Source: Odobenus rosmarus divergens
Taxonomy: Eukaryota; Chordata; Mammalia; Carnivora; Odobenidae
NCBI RefSeq assembly: GCF_000321225.1
Contig: NW_004450465.1
Coordinates: 1,363,284-1,427,283, forward strand
Length of the DNA: 64,000 nucleotides
Reading direction: 5' to 3'
The translations under genes and the position numbers were made by a program. The notes beneath the pieces are model-generated. The model was not told where the DNA came from. It was given only the letters and a program-made list of their open reading frames with translations, and searched no databases. Shown here in pieces: positions 21,622-33,085 of this stretch (the first letter of the stretch is position 1; every line of letters begins with the position of its first letter).

Positions 21622-22707
21622 ATGTGTTCCCAAGCGCAGGCCGCCCTGGCTCCAGGAGGAGCCCTCTGGGGACCGCGTGTCAGTGTGAATCTCAAACAGC
21701 AAGCTGACATTCCGGTTGGGAGTGTGACAGTGCATGCTTGGGTGATGATGCCAGGGCGGCAGGTGACACGGGTCCACTGCAGAGGGGGTGAGGAGCCGGA
21801 GTGGCTTCCAGTTACATGTCCTCAGAGCTCTGAAGGATGGCACCAGGGTCGGGAGAACAGTTACAAAATAAGGTTACAAAATCCGGATGTCCTGATCAGA
21901 TTGAGACCACTGAGATGGGGTGCTGGGAGCACAGACTACACCGGTGTTCCCCAAAAACATCTGACTTGGGCTAATCTAGGATTAAAACATTGCAAACCAG
22001 AGAAACAGACCACTGTCAACCAGGGGAAGCACATCCGCGCCCATCTCTCAGAGAGACACAGAGGAGGCATCTGTATGATGTGCCCTAGATGCCTCCCTGA
22101 GGAATTCCTCTTTTGGGGCCATCTTCCCTCCCTCCCTGCCCCCCCACCAGGCCTCATGCCCACCACTGAGGTCCTAACTCAGGGTAAACATCTGAAAACA
22201 GAGTGGCTGCCAGGGAAGAGAAAAAAGAGGCGAGGGTGGAATGGGATGGGGTGGGGCATGGCGACAGGAAGAGCTCAAAAGATTCTCAGGTTGGGCGACT
22301 ACCAAGGTTGGCTTGTGCCCAGGGCAGTTTGGCCCTGGCCCTGCGGGTGGGAGGGAGCAGGCGTAACACACATTTCTGCCGCTGGGGGCAGCCTTTCCTC
22401 CACCTTTACCACAGGGCCCCAGGCTTTGCTCAGGGGGTTTAGATCTAAGTTTGTGGGACCTTTTATAAACTTGGTTCCACTCCAACAGAACTCTATCACA
22501 GGGCTTGAACAAACTTTGCGACGTCTGTTTTGTGGTCGGCACAGAGGATGGGAAAAAGCCACAGTAGGAGGCCTGATCCAGGGGCTACTGAGATCTCCCC
22601 CTCAGGATCAGCCTGGTTATGCTTTTGTGGTCACTGTTCTAGAAACTCCAAGGAGGAAGGCTTTCCTGATTTCCCCAGCTCTTTTGCCACTCTTCGCAGA
22701 AGCCTAG
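21622..22707 (+). other. Unusually long open frame, 361 codons; coding status doubtful
   Basis: Longest open frame in the window outside any repeat. The translation is rich in W, R, G, P and H, has no recognisable domain, signal peptide or membrane segment, and no Kozak or splice context I can defend. Opposite-strand frames of 76, 122 and 87 codons overlap it, as expected from locally low stop density at about 54% GC. It could be part of a long non-coding transcript, an old retrogene or chance. I do not call it a gene. Confidence 0.15.
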
Positions 22708-22753
22708 AATATTATAGATTTTACATTCATGGGGACCAACGCCCAGAGAGAGG

Positions 22754-22783
22754 CAGATCAAGATCGTACAGATCAAGATCGTA
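22754..22783 (+). repeat. 15-bp perfect tandem duplication
   Basis: 'cagatcaagatcgta' occurs twice in direct succession. It sits in what may be a decayed minus-strand MIR ('gcccagagagaggcagatca'). Confidence 0.9.
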
Positions 22784-22924
22784 CAAGATCACATACTTTC
22801 CCTTGGTCCCTAATAATCTTTCTGCTACAGTATTCCTTGTTCTATCTTGTACATATCCCATTAACATATTGAGACAATAAAGTACGGTAAGTATGCATCC
22901 TTGGGAATATTTCCTCTTCCCTGA

Positions 22925-23035
22925 GGTAGACCATGAACTCTTTATGAGCAGGGATGGCCGTTATTCCTTCACTCTCTGGTCCTAATTTAACTTATAGCTT
23001 CTGTGCAATGCCTAGTCCAGGTGCTCTTGGCCCCT
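22925..23035 (+). mobile_element. L2 LINE tail fragment
   Basis: 'gaactctttatgagcaggga' followed by 'gtgcaatgcctagtccaggt' and a terminal 'gctc' follows the L2 3' end order. Confidence 0.5.
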
Positions 23036-24150
23036 GACAATTTGAGAGGAAAACAGAGTCTGCACAGCCCTGAAATGCCCTGAGAAATGTGCAGATGAGC
23101 CTAACAAGAACCGCAAAGACGACATAGAGTCCTGCCCCTCAACTGTCAGGATTTGGAGTACTCATCTGCCTCCAAGCAAAAGCCAGATGCCTGTAGAGGT
23201 GAAAGAAGAAGCTTTCAAAAGGATGAGGTCAGTTCTCCTGAAAAGAAAACTTACTGGACGAAGACAGAAAATAAATAATTTCACCCAACATGAGAAAATA
23301 ATTTATTTCTCTGCTACATGGTGGCCAGAGGCCACTGAGCCATAGAATCTGAAGGCCGTGCAGGTTTGAGAAGGTTGTCGATGGGTTCATTTTTATTGTA
23401 CAGTGAGTGCATGGCCCCAAGATGGCCCAACAGGAGTGTCAGGGCCTCCAATCTTGGCCCTTTTTGGGGAAGGCCACTCTGGGCAGACATTTCGCTGATC
23501 ATAATCACTTTTATATGTAACTGGACCTTAATTCATTCGGTAGTTTGAGCTACGGAAGGGCGGCACAGATTAGAGAGCTATGTCTGTAACTGACGAAATC
23601 TGTGCCTGGCATGCATTTGTGGGGAAATTAAAAATAAAATGAGGCTCATCTGAAAAATGCCTGGACTGGAATTAGCCGTCTCCTGACCGGTCACGCATGG
23701 AACTTGTCGGAGATGACCAGGACAGAAAAGTGAGACCAGGGTACAGATCGGGCCGCGCTGCCCGCCAGGCTCCTGGGAGCCTGTCATAATTTATAATGGA
23801 TTATCTTAGGAAATAGATGAGGATGGCTTGTGTTCAGGAGCCAGGAAGGACTACTTCGGTTTAAAAGAAAAAAAAAAAAAAGCCCTGAAAACATGTCTCA
23901 GAAATGCATGACCCATTGTTATTTATTCCACAAGATATTTAATGCCTTCACTTGGTTTGAATTAACTCATCCAATCCTGTGCTATGAACATGACATTTTT
24001 GAAGGGAGTGAATACAACCAGGCCAGGTAAATGGCTCCTCTTTGTAGCACTGGGCTTGGGGCTCCTGCTTGCACATTTGGCCATAAGGTAGTTCTCCTAA
24101 TGTACTGGAGTTTTCATACTTTATACTTTGAGTTTCAAAAATTGGGGCTT
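23036..24150. other. Repeat-poor unique block
   Basis: No recognised repeat or gene for 1.1 kb. 23500-23680 contains 'gtaactgacgaaatctgtgc' and 'ggactggaattagccgtctc', with TAAT-core motifs that suggest a conserved non-coding element. A13 run near 23869. Confidence 0.35.
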
Positions 24151-24177
24151 ACACACACACACACACACACACACACA
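24151..24177 (+). repeat. (AC)n microsatellite
   Basis: About 13 uninterrupted AC units; likely length-polymorphic. Confidence 0.97.
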
Positions 24178-24329
24178 GGGTATATTCCCTGTGACTTCTC
24201 TTTCCCTCCACGCTGCCCTTGAGGCCTACTTCATGTGATTTCATCAAATGTAATTGCTCTGGACCAACTATATTTGGTTGCATAGAGAGGAGAAAGGGCA
24301 AGAGCATTTGCTGACTTTTCTTTGGGCAG

Positions 24330-24505
24330 TGTGACAGGGCATGACATAAATTCTGTTTACCCTCCCAAAGACCCTTGAAGGTACTATCATTCTACTGATT
24401 TTATTGATGAGGCCACTGAGACATGGAGAGATTCCATGACTGCCAAGGTCTACCATCCAGTAAGTGGCCCAGCTGGGCTTTTTTGACTCAGTATAGTCAC
24501 AACTT
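24330..24505 (-). mobile_element. MIR SINE
   Basis: 'tattgatgaggccactgaga', 'catgactgccaaggtctacc' and 'agtaagtggcccagctgggc' are the reversed MIR core in order. Confidence 0.72.
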
Positions 24506-24538
24506 TCCTGCATGACCCATCTAGGTCACACAGCAATG

Positions 24539-24566
24539 GAGAGAGAGAGAGAGAGAGAGGGAGGGG
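24539..24566 (+). repeat. (GA)n microsatellite
   Basis: About ten GA units followed by a G-rich tail. Confidence 0.93.
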
Positions 24567-24714
24567 TCACTCACTGGGGACCACACTGTGTCATCTATGG
24601 AGTAAAGGAAACAGGAGATCATTTGCTGCTGAGAGATTGCAGAAATGTGTCCCTGTCTAACTTTACTCCTGCCTCACAGATGCATGGATTGTGTAACTGG
24701 ATGAAAGGAAAAGG

Positions 24715-24930
24715 AACAACACTGAACAGGCACCTACCCTGTGCCACGCACCATGCAGCCTCATTCTCGAATCTTCTTAATCCTCATTAATATCTCCTCT
24801 GAGATATTATTCTCTTTTTAGAGACGAAGAAATTGAAACTAAGACAGGTTGGGTTACTTGCCAAATGTTACATAACCAGTAGGCAGCCCAAGATTCAAGT
24901 CCATGAGTGCCGGACTCCCAAACTGAACTT
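24715..24930 (-). mobile_element. MIR SINE
   Basis: 'caggcacctaccctgtgcca', 'tttagagacgaagaaattga', 'ggttacttgccaaatgttac' and 'caagattcaagtccatgagt' run through the reversed MIR. Confidence 0.8.
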
Positions 24931-25385
24931 TGTCCCCTGGTAAAATAGGACTATCTCTGGGAAAGGTGGCACATGGGATGCAGTCAGTCATGTACACCGT
25001 AGTCTAATGAATTGATCCTACCCTTTCCTGAGAGAAAGTTTGGCTTAAAAAGTCTAAAGGTCCTGTATTCCACAAAGGGGAAGAAAGTACGGAGGAAAGG
25101 ATGGTGATGACAAAGACACAGATCAGTCACTTCCCAATTTTGCCCAGCCCTCAGTTCCCTGGCAGTCTTAACAAGCAGGTGAAAGTGGGGAGGGAAGATG
25201 TGACATATAAGGTCTTTTGTAGGCTCTCATTTCTGGAAAGACAGTGCAGAATGGAAAAGCTGCTAAGGTTCCAAGAGCAGTGACGTCAAGAAGGGAGACA
25301 GGCTTACTGGTAATCGCACATAGCACAACTCCAGGTACAAAAGCCGCCCACACTACCCAGGCCGCAGCACAGCCCTGGGGCTACA

Positions 25386-25413
25386 GGGCCTCCGGGCCTC
25401 CGGGCCTCCGGGC
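25386..25413 (+). repeat. 8-bp minisatellite-like tandem repeat
   Basis: Unit 'gggcctcc' three times plus a partial fourth, within a GC-rich stretch of an otherwise unassigned block (24931-25485). Confidence 0.88.
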
Positions 25414-25489
25414 TCTGGGAATGATTCCTCCTGGTCCCTCTCCTCAAACCAGCCTGCTCAGCACCACACTCTTGGCCCCCGGGATGTGG

Positions 25490-25662
25490 CACTGTGGGTT
25501 AGAGAGGAGCACTGGACCTGGTTTCTCACCTCCAAGCTGGGTGGCCTCCAGCCTGTTACCCGGCCTCCTGTTTCTTCAACTGTAAAATGAAAATCAGAAG
25601 GCCCGCCTCACAGGGTCATTGTGAGAGCGATGGGCAGGCGACAGCACGCGGTAACTAACGCT
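25490..25662 (+). mobile_element. MIR SINE
   Basis: 'gagaggagcactggacctgg', then 'ttcttcaactgtaaaatgaa', 'cacagggtcattgtgagagc' keep MIR order. Flanking 25665-25980 is unassigned. Confidence 0.68.
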
Positions 25663-25984
25663 ACACGTAATCTGCAGTCAGCTTACATGGGGAATTGTGA
25701 CCGAAGAGCTGTGGGGCCAGGCTGACTTGAGCATTGAGGTCACTTTAAGTCACCACCCAGTGTGAATTGACGGGCTGTGGGAAGGGCTGTCAGCTCCAAA
25801 CACCATTCTACCTTCTTTATCCAAAGCCACAATGTCTGAAATTCCACATTCAGGATCTATCCCTTTGGCCACTGCCCCAAACATCCTTTTCCTAATTCTG
25901 TTGATGGGCAACACATTAAATCTACCAATTAATTAAAGCTACCAATGCCAGCTACCCACTGGGATTGTCTGGGTATAATAGTAA

Positions 25985-26118
25985 ATGCTCATGCCAGGGC
26001 CCCACCCCAGATCCCCCAAAATTGGAACCTCTGGGAGTGGCCCAGGCATTAAAAAAAAAATACTTGCCAAGTGTTTCTAAGTTGCCAAATGTGTAGCCAA
26101 GGTTGAGAACCCCTGAAT
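25985..26118 (+). mobile_element. MER5A-like hAT-Charlie DNA transposon
   Basis: 'cagggccccaccccagatcc', 'ggaacctctgggagtggccc' and terminal 'ggttgagaacccctga' are characteristic of MER5A. Non-autonomous and fossil. Confidence 0.75.
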
Positions 26119-26134
26119 TAAACTATTTCACTCT

Positions 26135-26265
26135 GAAGAATATAAGCTCCGGGAGTCCAAGGAATACAGCACAGCACAGTGTCCTCAAAGCTTATCACTG
26201 CGCTTGGCACAAAAACAGTCAGCCTACAAGTTCATTGCTGCTGTTGTTGTTGAATAAAGATAAAG
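26135..26265 (+). mobile_element. L2 LINE tail fragment
   Basis: 'aatataagctccgggagtcc', 'cactgcgcttggcac' and 'gttgttgaataaag' preserve the L2 3' order loosely. Confidence 0.48.
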
Positions 26266-26570
26266 ATGTTGATGACTCTAAGTGGACTGCAGTGAGAGCC
26301 AGAGACAAGGTGAGGGACAAAGAGCTGAAAGGCACAGAAAGGAGAAATAGGCTCTGGGTTATTACAGAAGAGCAAGTCCCACTTCTAAGGAAATCAGCTG
26401 CTTGTTACTCTAATGATATTTCTAACAGCAAAAGACAGACCTCTTGCGAGGGGCAGATACTACACGAGGGGTAGATTCTACACTAGAACTGGGGGGAAAA
26501 AAGAAAAGAAATGCTTCTTCAAGTTTCTAGAATAGAATACAAAGAGATAAATTTTTCAGTTAAATATTTC
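26266..26570. other. Unassigned block
   Basis: No repeat or gene recognised; a 123-codon plus-strand frame (26103-26474) starts inside the L2/MER5A relics and is not credible as a protein. Confidence 0.35.
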
Positions 26571-26574
26571 CACA

Positions 26575-26830
26575 AGTCCCGTTGGCAGTTGGAAGAAATA
26601 GAAAACCACATGCTCTGGAAATCAGAGGGTTCTGGCTTCAAATCTCACACCTCCCACTTATTAACCACCTGACCTCATAGAAGGAGGTCGGGGGGGGGGT
26701 GTCTGTATTTTTTTAAAGCCTCTCTGATCCCAGTTTCTATATCTATAAAAGCATGAGTAATATGACAGATTGGCCAGGGGGGATAAAGGATGCTGGGTGA
26801 AACCACCAGCACATAGTAGGCGACTGATAT
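26575..26830 (+). mobile_element. MIR SINE
   Basis: 'gggttctggcttcaaatctc', 'ccacctgacctcatag', 'tcccagtttctatatctata' follow MIR order, interrupted by a G10 run near 26689. Confidence 0.65.
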
Positions 26831-26929
26831 AAGTAAATTCCCTCTCTCTGCTCTCTTTCCTCCATTCCATCCTAACAAACCAGGGGATGCAGGACTCTGG
26901 AGAGAATACATTTTCAAAATGAGAAATAA

Positions 26930-27122
26930 GGGGCGCCTGGGTGGCTCAATTGTTAAGCATCTACCTTTGGCTCAGGTCATGATCCGAGGGTCCTGGGATC
27001 GAGTTCTACGTTGGGCTCCCTGCTCAGCAGGAAGCCTGCTTCTCCCTCTCCCACTCCCCCTTCTTGTATTCCTTCTCTCGCTTTGTCTCTCTCTGTCAAA
27101 TAAATACATAATATCTTTTTAA
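26930..27122 (+). mobile_element. CAN-SINE with 12-bp target-site duplication
   Basis: Full head to A-rich tail. 'aaaatgagaaat' flanks it at 26916-26927 and 27123-27134. A few substitutions in the head make it somewhat older than the 1.2-1.6 kb pair. Confidence 0.97.
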
Positions 27123-27152
27123 AAAATGAGAAATCAGATTAATGACCGCTAC

Positions 27153-27231
27153 TTTTTTTTTTTTTGAGTAGGCTCCATGCCCAATATGGGACTTGAACTC
27201 CCAACCCTGAGATCAAGAGGCACATGCTCCA
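27153..27231 (-). mobile_element. CAN-SINE fragment, older subfamily
   Basis: T-run, then 'gagtaggctccatgcccaat' and 'aaccctgagatcaagaggca': the reversed 3' half of an older CAN-SINE class whose body differs from the young copies. The tRNA-related head is missing. Confidence 0.62.
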
Positions 27232-27344
27232 AGACAAGCCTCTAGGGTATAAGTAAAGCAATTTATCTGGAGGACACAAGGAAGTCTACTCCTCCCAGCA
27301 GACGATGGGTAAATGTACAAACTTGAGTTATTTGGGTATGTGTT

Positions 27345-27470
27345 TTGCCTCCAAGGTTTGAAGCTCTTTAAAAGTACGGTTTGTGCTTTCTTCCATTTTT
27401 TTGTTACCCATCGCACTTAGCATAAGCCTACCACACAGTAAGTTTTTGATAAATATTTCTTGATTCCAGC
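27345..27470 (+). mobile_element. L2 LINE tail fragment
   Basis: 'gcacttagcataagcctacc', 'acacagtaagtttttgataa', 'atatttcttgattcc' match the L2 3' terminus. Confidence 0.6.
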
Positions 27471-27659
27471 CCACTTAGCTTTTTCTATGTTCCATAGTTA
27501 TTCCACCTTCCAATTCAACACCACCATGACTCCCAGAGACAAAACAATCCTGTCTTTCAGCCACAAACTTCAGAAAGAAAATGCTTGAGATGGTGACCAG
27601 ACTGGATTCTCTAAGATCAAACACTAAAATCTGAATACTGACATTTGGAAACCCATTGT

Positions 27660-28148
27660 GGCAGGCTGAAAAATTGTTCCCCCAAAGACGTTCACATCCT
27701 AATTCCCAGAACCTATGAATGAAGACAGTACCTCACATTTGCAGAGGTAATTCAGTTAAGGATGTTGAGATGGGGAGATTATCCTGGATTTTTGGGGTAG
27801 GTCTGTTGTAATCACAAGGGTCCCTTAATCATGGAAGAGGGAGACAGAATAGTTAGTATCAGAGTGATGTGGTGTGAGAGCAACTCAACCAGCCATTGCT
27901 GACTTTAAAGATAGAAGGAGCCATGAGCCAAGAAATACAGGCATCCTCTAGAAGCTGGGAAAGGCAAGGAAACAGAGTCTTCCCTGGAGCCTCTAGAAGG
28001 AATACAGCCTGCTAACATCTTTGCTTATACCCACTGAAACCCATTTCAGACTTCTGACCTCCAGAAACATAAGGTAATAAATCTGTGTTGTTTTACGCCA
28101 CTTAAGTTTTTGGTAATCTGTTACAGAAGCAATAGGAAATGGATATAC
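27660..28148 (+). mobile_element. Solo LTR, ERVL-MaLR (MLT1-like)
   Basis: A contiguous 490-bp element: 'cccccaaagacgttcacatc', 'aaggatgttgagatggggag', 'atcacaagggtccctta', 'agccatgagccaagaaatac', 'gacttctgacctccagaaac', then the polyadenylation signal region 'taataaatctgtgttgtttt' and 'ggtaatctgttacagaagca'. No internal retroviral region adjoins, so it is a solo LTR. The exact subfamily is uncertain. Confidence 0.68.
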
Positions 28149-29203
28149 CATCTGTACATAAAATTGTTCAAGTTAGAGGCTTCACAACTTCTTTTTCTCT
28201 ACTTGTTTTATTCTTTAAATTTGTAATTCAGCATTTTGTGCAATGGTGATAGTCAAATGATTCATTCACTAGCACAACATGGACCACCACCAATAACAGA
28301 ATGGATGCTGGCCAATATGCTTTCCCAGTGCACACCAGATGAAAGTAAGCCCCGATACTGAATGTCCTAAAAATTACAGATATCTCCTTTTACGTATGTA
28401 TATGGATAAGGTCAGATAAGGTCTAAAGAATTTGTCTTTGCTATTTTGTAACACCTCCCACTTCCCAATCCTTAATTAGAATCCATCCTATATAGCATGG
28501 TCTTGCACAAATCCCAGTGAGAACTTCTACTCAGAGTTAAAATAGCTGGGGAAGTGAATTCCAGAACTCTGGACCCACCACCAAGAACCTTTGAAGTACA
28601 AAATAAAGACCTAAGTATTTTTTGGTAGAATTGCACATGTCATCTGGATAAAATAATTTAACCCAAAGGAATAAAGTAAGACTTTTCAGAAGACTCCTTA
28701 GTGAGAAGCGAAGGTAAACAGGTTCATCCAGCAATCATACTTTAGTAGCCCCATATCTTCACTTACCAACCACCCTTACAAAAAAGTCACATCACACCCC
28801 TCAAACACATCTCTCCCCAAAATAGTGGCAGGAGAAGCTGGATCCCTGGAACAGACAGTCTGGTTTCTTGGCCACCATCCTCTCCTCCCCTTCCTTTCCT
28901 TTAGTTCAGGTCTTCCCCCTTTTCTTGACTCAGGGAGTAAATCTTGATTAATCTTAACTAATTACTATAATTTTAGTGATTGGTTTAGAAAGAAGCATGG
29001 ATCCAATCTTGGCCAATGTTACATAAGGACTTGCTTGGGGGATTCTGGGAAGATTTCCTTTCAGATAAAAACAGTATGTGGGAAAGATGGCCTCTCTTCT
29101 GCCAAAGTCCTATAGATATCATATAGAACTGATAAAAGTCTGGATTATCTATTTCATAGATATTGACTACTGTTAAATTGTCAGTCGCATAGATTTAGGC
29201 TTT
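28149..29203. other. Unassigned block, possible LTR scrap
   Basis: 28960-29110 ('ccaatcttggccaatgttac', 'ggattctgggaagatttcct') resembles a mammalian LTR fragment, not secure. The rest is unrecognised AT-rich DNA. Confidence 0.3.
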
Positions 29204-29220
29204 ACTAATTTCATATTTTC

Positions 29221-29418
29221 TTTTTTTTTTAAAGATTTTATTTATTCATTTGACAGAGAGAGACACAGCGAGAGAGGGAACATAGCAGGGGGAGTGGGAG
29301 AGGGAGAAGCAGGCCTCCCACTGAGCAGGGAGCCCAATGTGGGCTTCGATCCCAGGACCCTGGGATCACGACCCGAGTCGAAGGCAGACGCCTAACGACT
29401 GAGCCACCCAGGCGCCCC
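29221..29418 (-). mobile_element. CAN-SINE with 17-bp target-site duplication
   Basis: Reverse-oriented full element. Flanks 29204-29220 and 29419-29435 are 'actaatttcatattttc' with one mismatch between them. Confidence 0.98.
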
Positions 29419-29435
29419 ACTAATTTCACATTTTC

Positions 29436-31740
29436 AATAAGACAGTGACTTAACTGAATTTTACCTTTGGATTAAAAGAATTTTAGAAAACCAATTCACA
29501 GTGTAAATAACATTTTAGAAAGCATAAAGTGGTACTAAATAAAATGATGAATAAAGGATGCATCCATGATATTATATTTTGTTCATTCATTCATCTAACC
29601 TAGAATTGATAAACCCCCTTCAGTGGTGATTACAAAGCCCCATCTTTGAAGAATCAGAGAATCATATGACCAAACTGTGTCAAAATATTGTCTTTTTTTA
29701 AACAAAATATGCTTTCTCCTGGAATGGTGGATAAAGGCACTAATAATAACATATCTTAATTTTATCAAGGCATTCAAAACATTTTCTAGGTGACATTTCT
29801 TTCAATATAAGTTTTTGTATAAATATTCTAGAATTATTAAGATTGACGTCTTGATAAGTCAAAATTCATGAGATACAAACTTACTTTCCATTGACTTCAC
29901 AGCGTCCTATTCTGTGTGACAAACTTTGAAAGCCCCTCTTTTAAGTATAAAGTGCTATTGATTATTCCTTGCTTTGGAATAATTGGACAATGGAACACTG
30001 ATTCACATTTCTTAAGGGATTAGAAGGGGGACAAAGGAGATAAAAATTCAGCTGATCAGTTTCAGACAAATCATTAGATTTGGTCCATATGTCACAGCAG
30101 TTCCCTTCTTATACCCAGAAACGCTCTCGGGATTATTTGTGAACAGCTGAACTTTGGAAAGTCTGTACATCACTAGTGTCAGTGGATGCGCAATGGAGTA
30201 ATCATCACATGAGGACAGCTTATTACAGATTGGCACTCCTTCTAAAAAAATCAGACAGAAGGAAAGAGAGTCATGGTGATGGGTTCATCTCTTGAATAGC
30301 CTTCCTGATGGGCAACTAGTTGGTGTTAAAAGTCTGGGCTCCACCAACTGTCATTGGTTGGTCAGCAGCAATTTCTCTCTGTGCTGTTCCCATGACGCAA
30401 GCAAACAGACACCACTTTTGTTCTGCTTCACCCCCACGTCTGAAAGGCACAAATGCCTTCTTGATGGATTGGCTCCTGGAATTGTGCAGCCCCCACAGCT
30501 GATTTCCTTTCTGGCAAGTTGCCTCCTGGTAAACATCGATGGGATGAGCAAGAGGATGTGTGGGTATGGAGCAGTGATACAGGGCGTTGACTATGATTAT
30601 GCTTTTGGTCATCATCATTTTAAAATTGCATATTATGAACACAGATTGTATTTGGGATGTTGAAGATGGAGGGAAAGGCTTGTGCATTTCTATTCAGGGA
30701 ATAGTTATCAGAGTTCACCATCTCCAAACTTCCATTGCTTTAGAATTGGAAGAAGAAAGGATGCACAGTAGAGTCTTCCTGTGCTGGAAAATAATAAGAG
30801 ATTCACTTCTGGTTCAGCTGCATCATTACCCCCTCCCTCTTGGCTTTCTTTTACAGACTTTTTACCCACATTGGAAGATTGGCATATTTCCTTATTTTAA
30901 GGCAATTCTCCCAGATGCCGATTCTGAAGATTTGTTTTATAAGGGGGTAGAGGAAGATGGATGGTGGACAGGAAGGGGAAAAGCCAAGTACAGCTGTGTT
31001 TTTAGGGAAAATTTCACAAAGGGTATTTGAGCCTGATCTTTCAGGAGAACTCTGGAGTGTGGATTAAACCTCCAAGTTTATCCCAAATTGAGGCAATGGG
31101 TCTTGGGCTTTCATTCTCTTCTGCCAGGCAGTCATTGGCCAAGGGCTGCACAGGGAGATATAAACCCTCAGGTGCTCTGGCTTTCAGGATACAGGCAAAC
31201 AAAGGAGCAGTCTTCTGAGAGAGTCACAAGTGTGAACCCATAAACAAAACACACAGAAACCTGAGACAAGAACACCAAAATGACAAAATGGATCAGAGGG
31301 GATCTGAGCAGAGCAGGGCAGGGTCCCCTACTCTCCTGGTCAGAGATGCTGTATCCTTTAGCTGAAGTTTGTTCCAAAGCTGTCAATGCCTGTCTCAGGA
31401 AACTATCAGAATCTGGTTTTTGTGACAGTCATAACAGGACCCAAACTCAATATAATCAGTACATACAAAGTCTAAGTTACAGTCTGTACTTGGAAACCGA
31501 TGCGGCCAAAGGAACCTTGAAAACCATTAGACTTACTGGTATTTTGTTTTGCTCCTTTCTCTGCGTCCCTGATCCACCAACATCAATTCTCTCCACTTGC
31601 TTTAGCTTCACTAATCCCTTAAATTCATAAACACACCCTCCTTCAAAAAGCCTTCCCTGATACAGTGAAGTGGTAACATCACTGCTTGAACTCCTACCAT
31701 TTAACGAACATTCAGAATCTGCCCCAGGTTATTCATTTTA
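29436..31740. other. Repeat-poor unique block
   Basis: 2.3 kb with no recognised repeat. Plus-strand stop density is unusually low across 30292-31218, giving successive frames of 123, 147 and 63 codons, but none has a domain and the frames do not join via obvious splice sites. Confidence 0.35.
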
Positions 31741-31797
31741 TACACACACACACACACACACACACACAGATATACCCCCCCACACACACACACACAT
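31741..31797 (+). repeat. (CA)n compound microsatellite
   Basis: Two CA tracts separated by 'gatatacccccc'. Confidence 0.95.
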
Positions 31798-32485
31798 ATT
31801 AATTTTACAAACGAACTGTAAGATCCCCGGCAAAGCTCAGTAACCACCTCTGCTCAAGCAGAGCCTTACATTTGTCCCACTTAACTCAGGCAATTTTTAT
31901 GAGGACATAAAGGTATTTGGGGTAAAAAAAAAAGTGTAAAAGAACTAAATGGTATGAGGTGACATGTTTATTAACTAGTCAATAGTAATATCATTCATCC
32001 ATTTGAAGTTGCTTCTTCTCTTTCCAAAGGAAAAATATGGATTGGTTAACTTTTTTATCATTTGTTTTACAAGTTGTTTTTTCTTCTAATACACAGATTT
32101 GTTTGTATGCATTTTGGAAAAAAAATCCAGTTGTTCATTAAATTGCTGTACAGTTTTATACATTATACTTTCTCATTCCTTTGTTCCAACTCAGAAAATA
32201 TGGAAATATATTTCTGTGGGATGAGGAGGGGCATATGCTCAGTTTATTCAATAAGGACTGGTGAAAATTTATCCCAAACATTTCCCTTCTAGGTCAAAAA
32301 AGTATGATCTCTTGCAAATAACTGAATGTAGAAAGTAACTGAAAGTGCTTCCTAAGTCAGCCCTTACTCTGGAAATCAGAAAAGGAAGACTTGAAGAAGC
32401 TCAGATCTGAGAACTCTGACACTTGGGAAATCACAACGAATGAATCTGCTGTCAAAGAATGTAAACAAGGCCATTTGCAATTTAG
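31798..32485. other. Unassigned unique block
   Basis: AT-rich, no gene or repeat recognised. Confidence 0.35.
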
Positions 32486-32489
32486 TCAC

Positions 32490-32605
32490 ACCTAATTCTT
32501 CAGCTCTTCATTCACTCACTCTCTCAACATCCATTGGGCAGCTAGTGTATGCAAAATTTGGGGCTGGGGCTGAGCAGAACATTAGGCTTTTTACTGAAAG
32601 TCTGA
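32490..32605 (-). mobile_element. L2 LINE tail fragment
   Basis: 'cattcactcactctctcaac', 'gtgtatgcaaaatttggggc' and 'gctgagcagaacattaggct' follow the reversed L2 end loosely. Confidence 0.42.
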
Positions 32606-32964
32606 ATCACTTGTGGATCTGGGTTATTACTGAAATCATAGAGCAGTAAAAGCACATTATATCAAGAGAACACAAAATTGAACAAAGGCACCTTTTAAAG
32701 GCCCCCTTTTAATACCAGGTTGACTGGGTCTTCCTATACGCCCATCTGCTAACCTTTAGAAAGATTTTTCTTATTGCTGATAAGACCAGCTGGTGATCAC
32801 CCTGTCTCCCCTCTATAGTGCATAAAGGGTGTCTTTGTTTTCCTCAGCATGAACTGAGAGGCAAGTCCAGGGAACAGTGAAACACCCAGGATGGAAATGA
32901 GGTGTCTTTGTGACAGTAAACTCTTTCTTTGGCCCCCATTATTGAGATCAACATGACTTAGTCA

Positions 32965-33085
32965 CCGGTGGATGAAACCAATGATTGTTTTACTCTGCCT
33001 ACCCAGAGTCACTCACTGAGTCAGTGGGTAAACTGGGATCAGAACCCAGCCTTGTCCTACCAAGGCTGAGCAGTTCTACTATATT
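32965..33085 (-). mobile_element. MIR SINE
   Basis: 'gtgggtaaactgggatcaga' then 'acccagccttgtcctaccaa' reads as the reversed MIR core; the tail side is decayed. Confidence 0.6.

Noticed and set aside
30316..30687. Overlapping 123-codon frames on both strands
   Set aside because: Mirror-image open frames are typical of chance; no domain, start context or splice sites.
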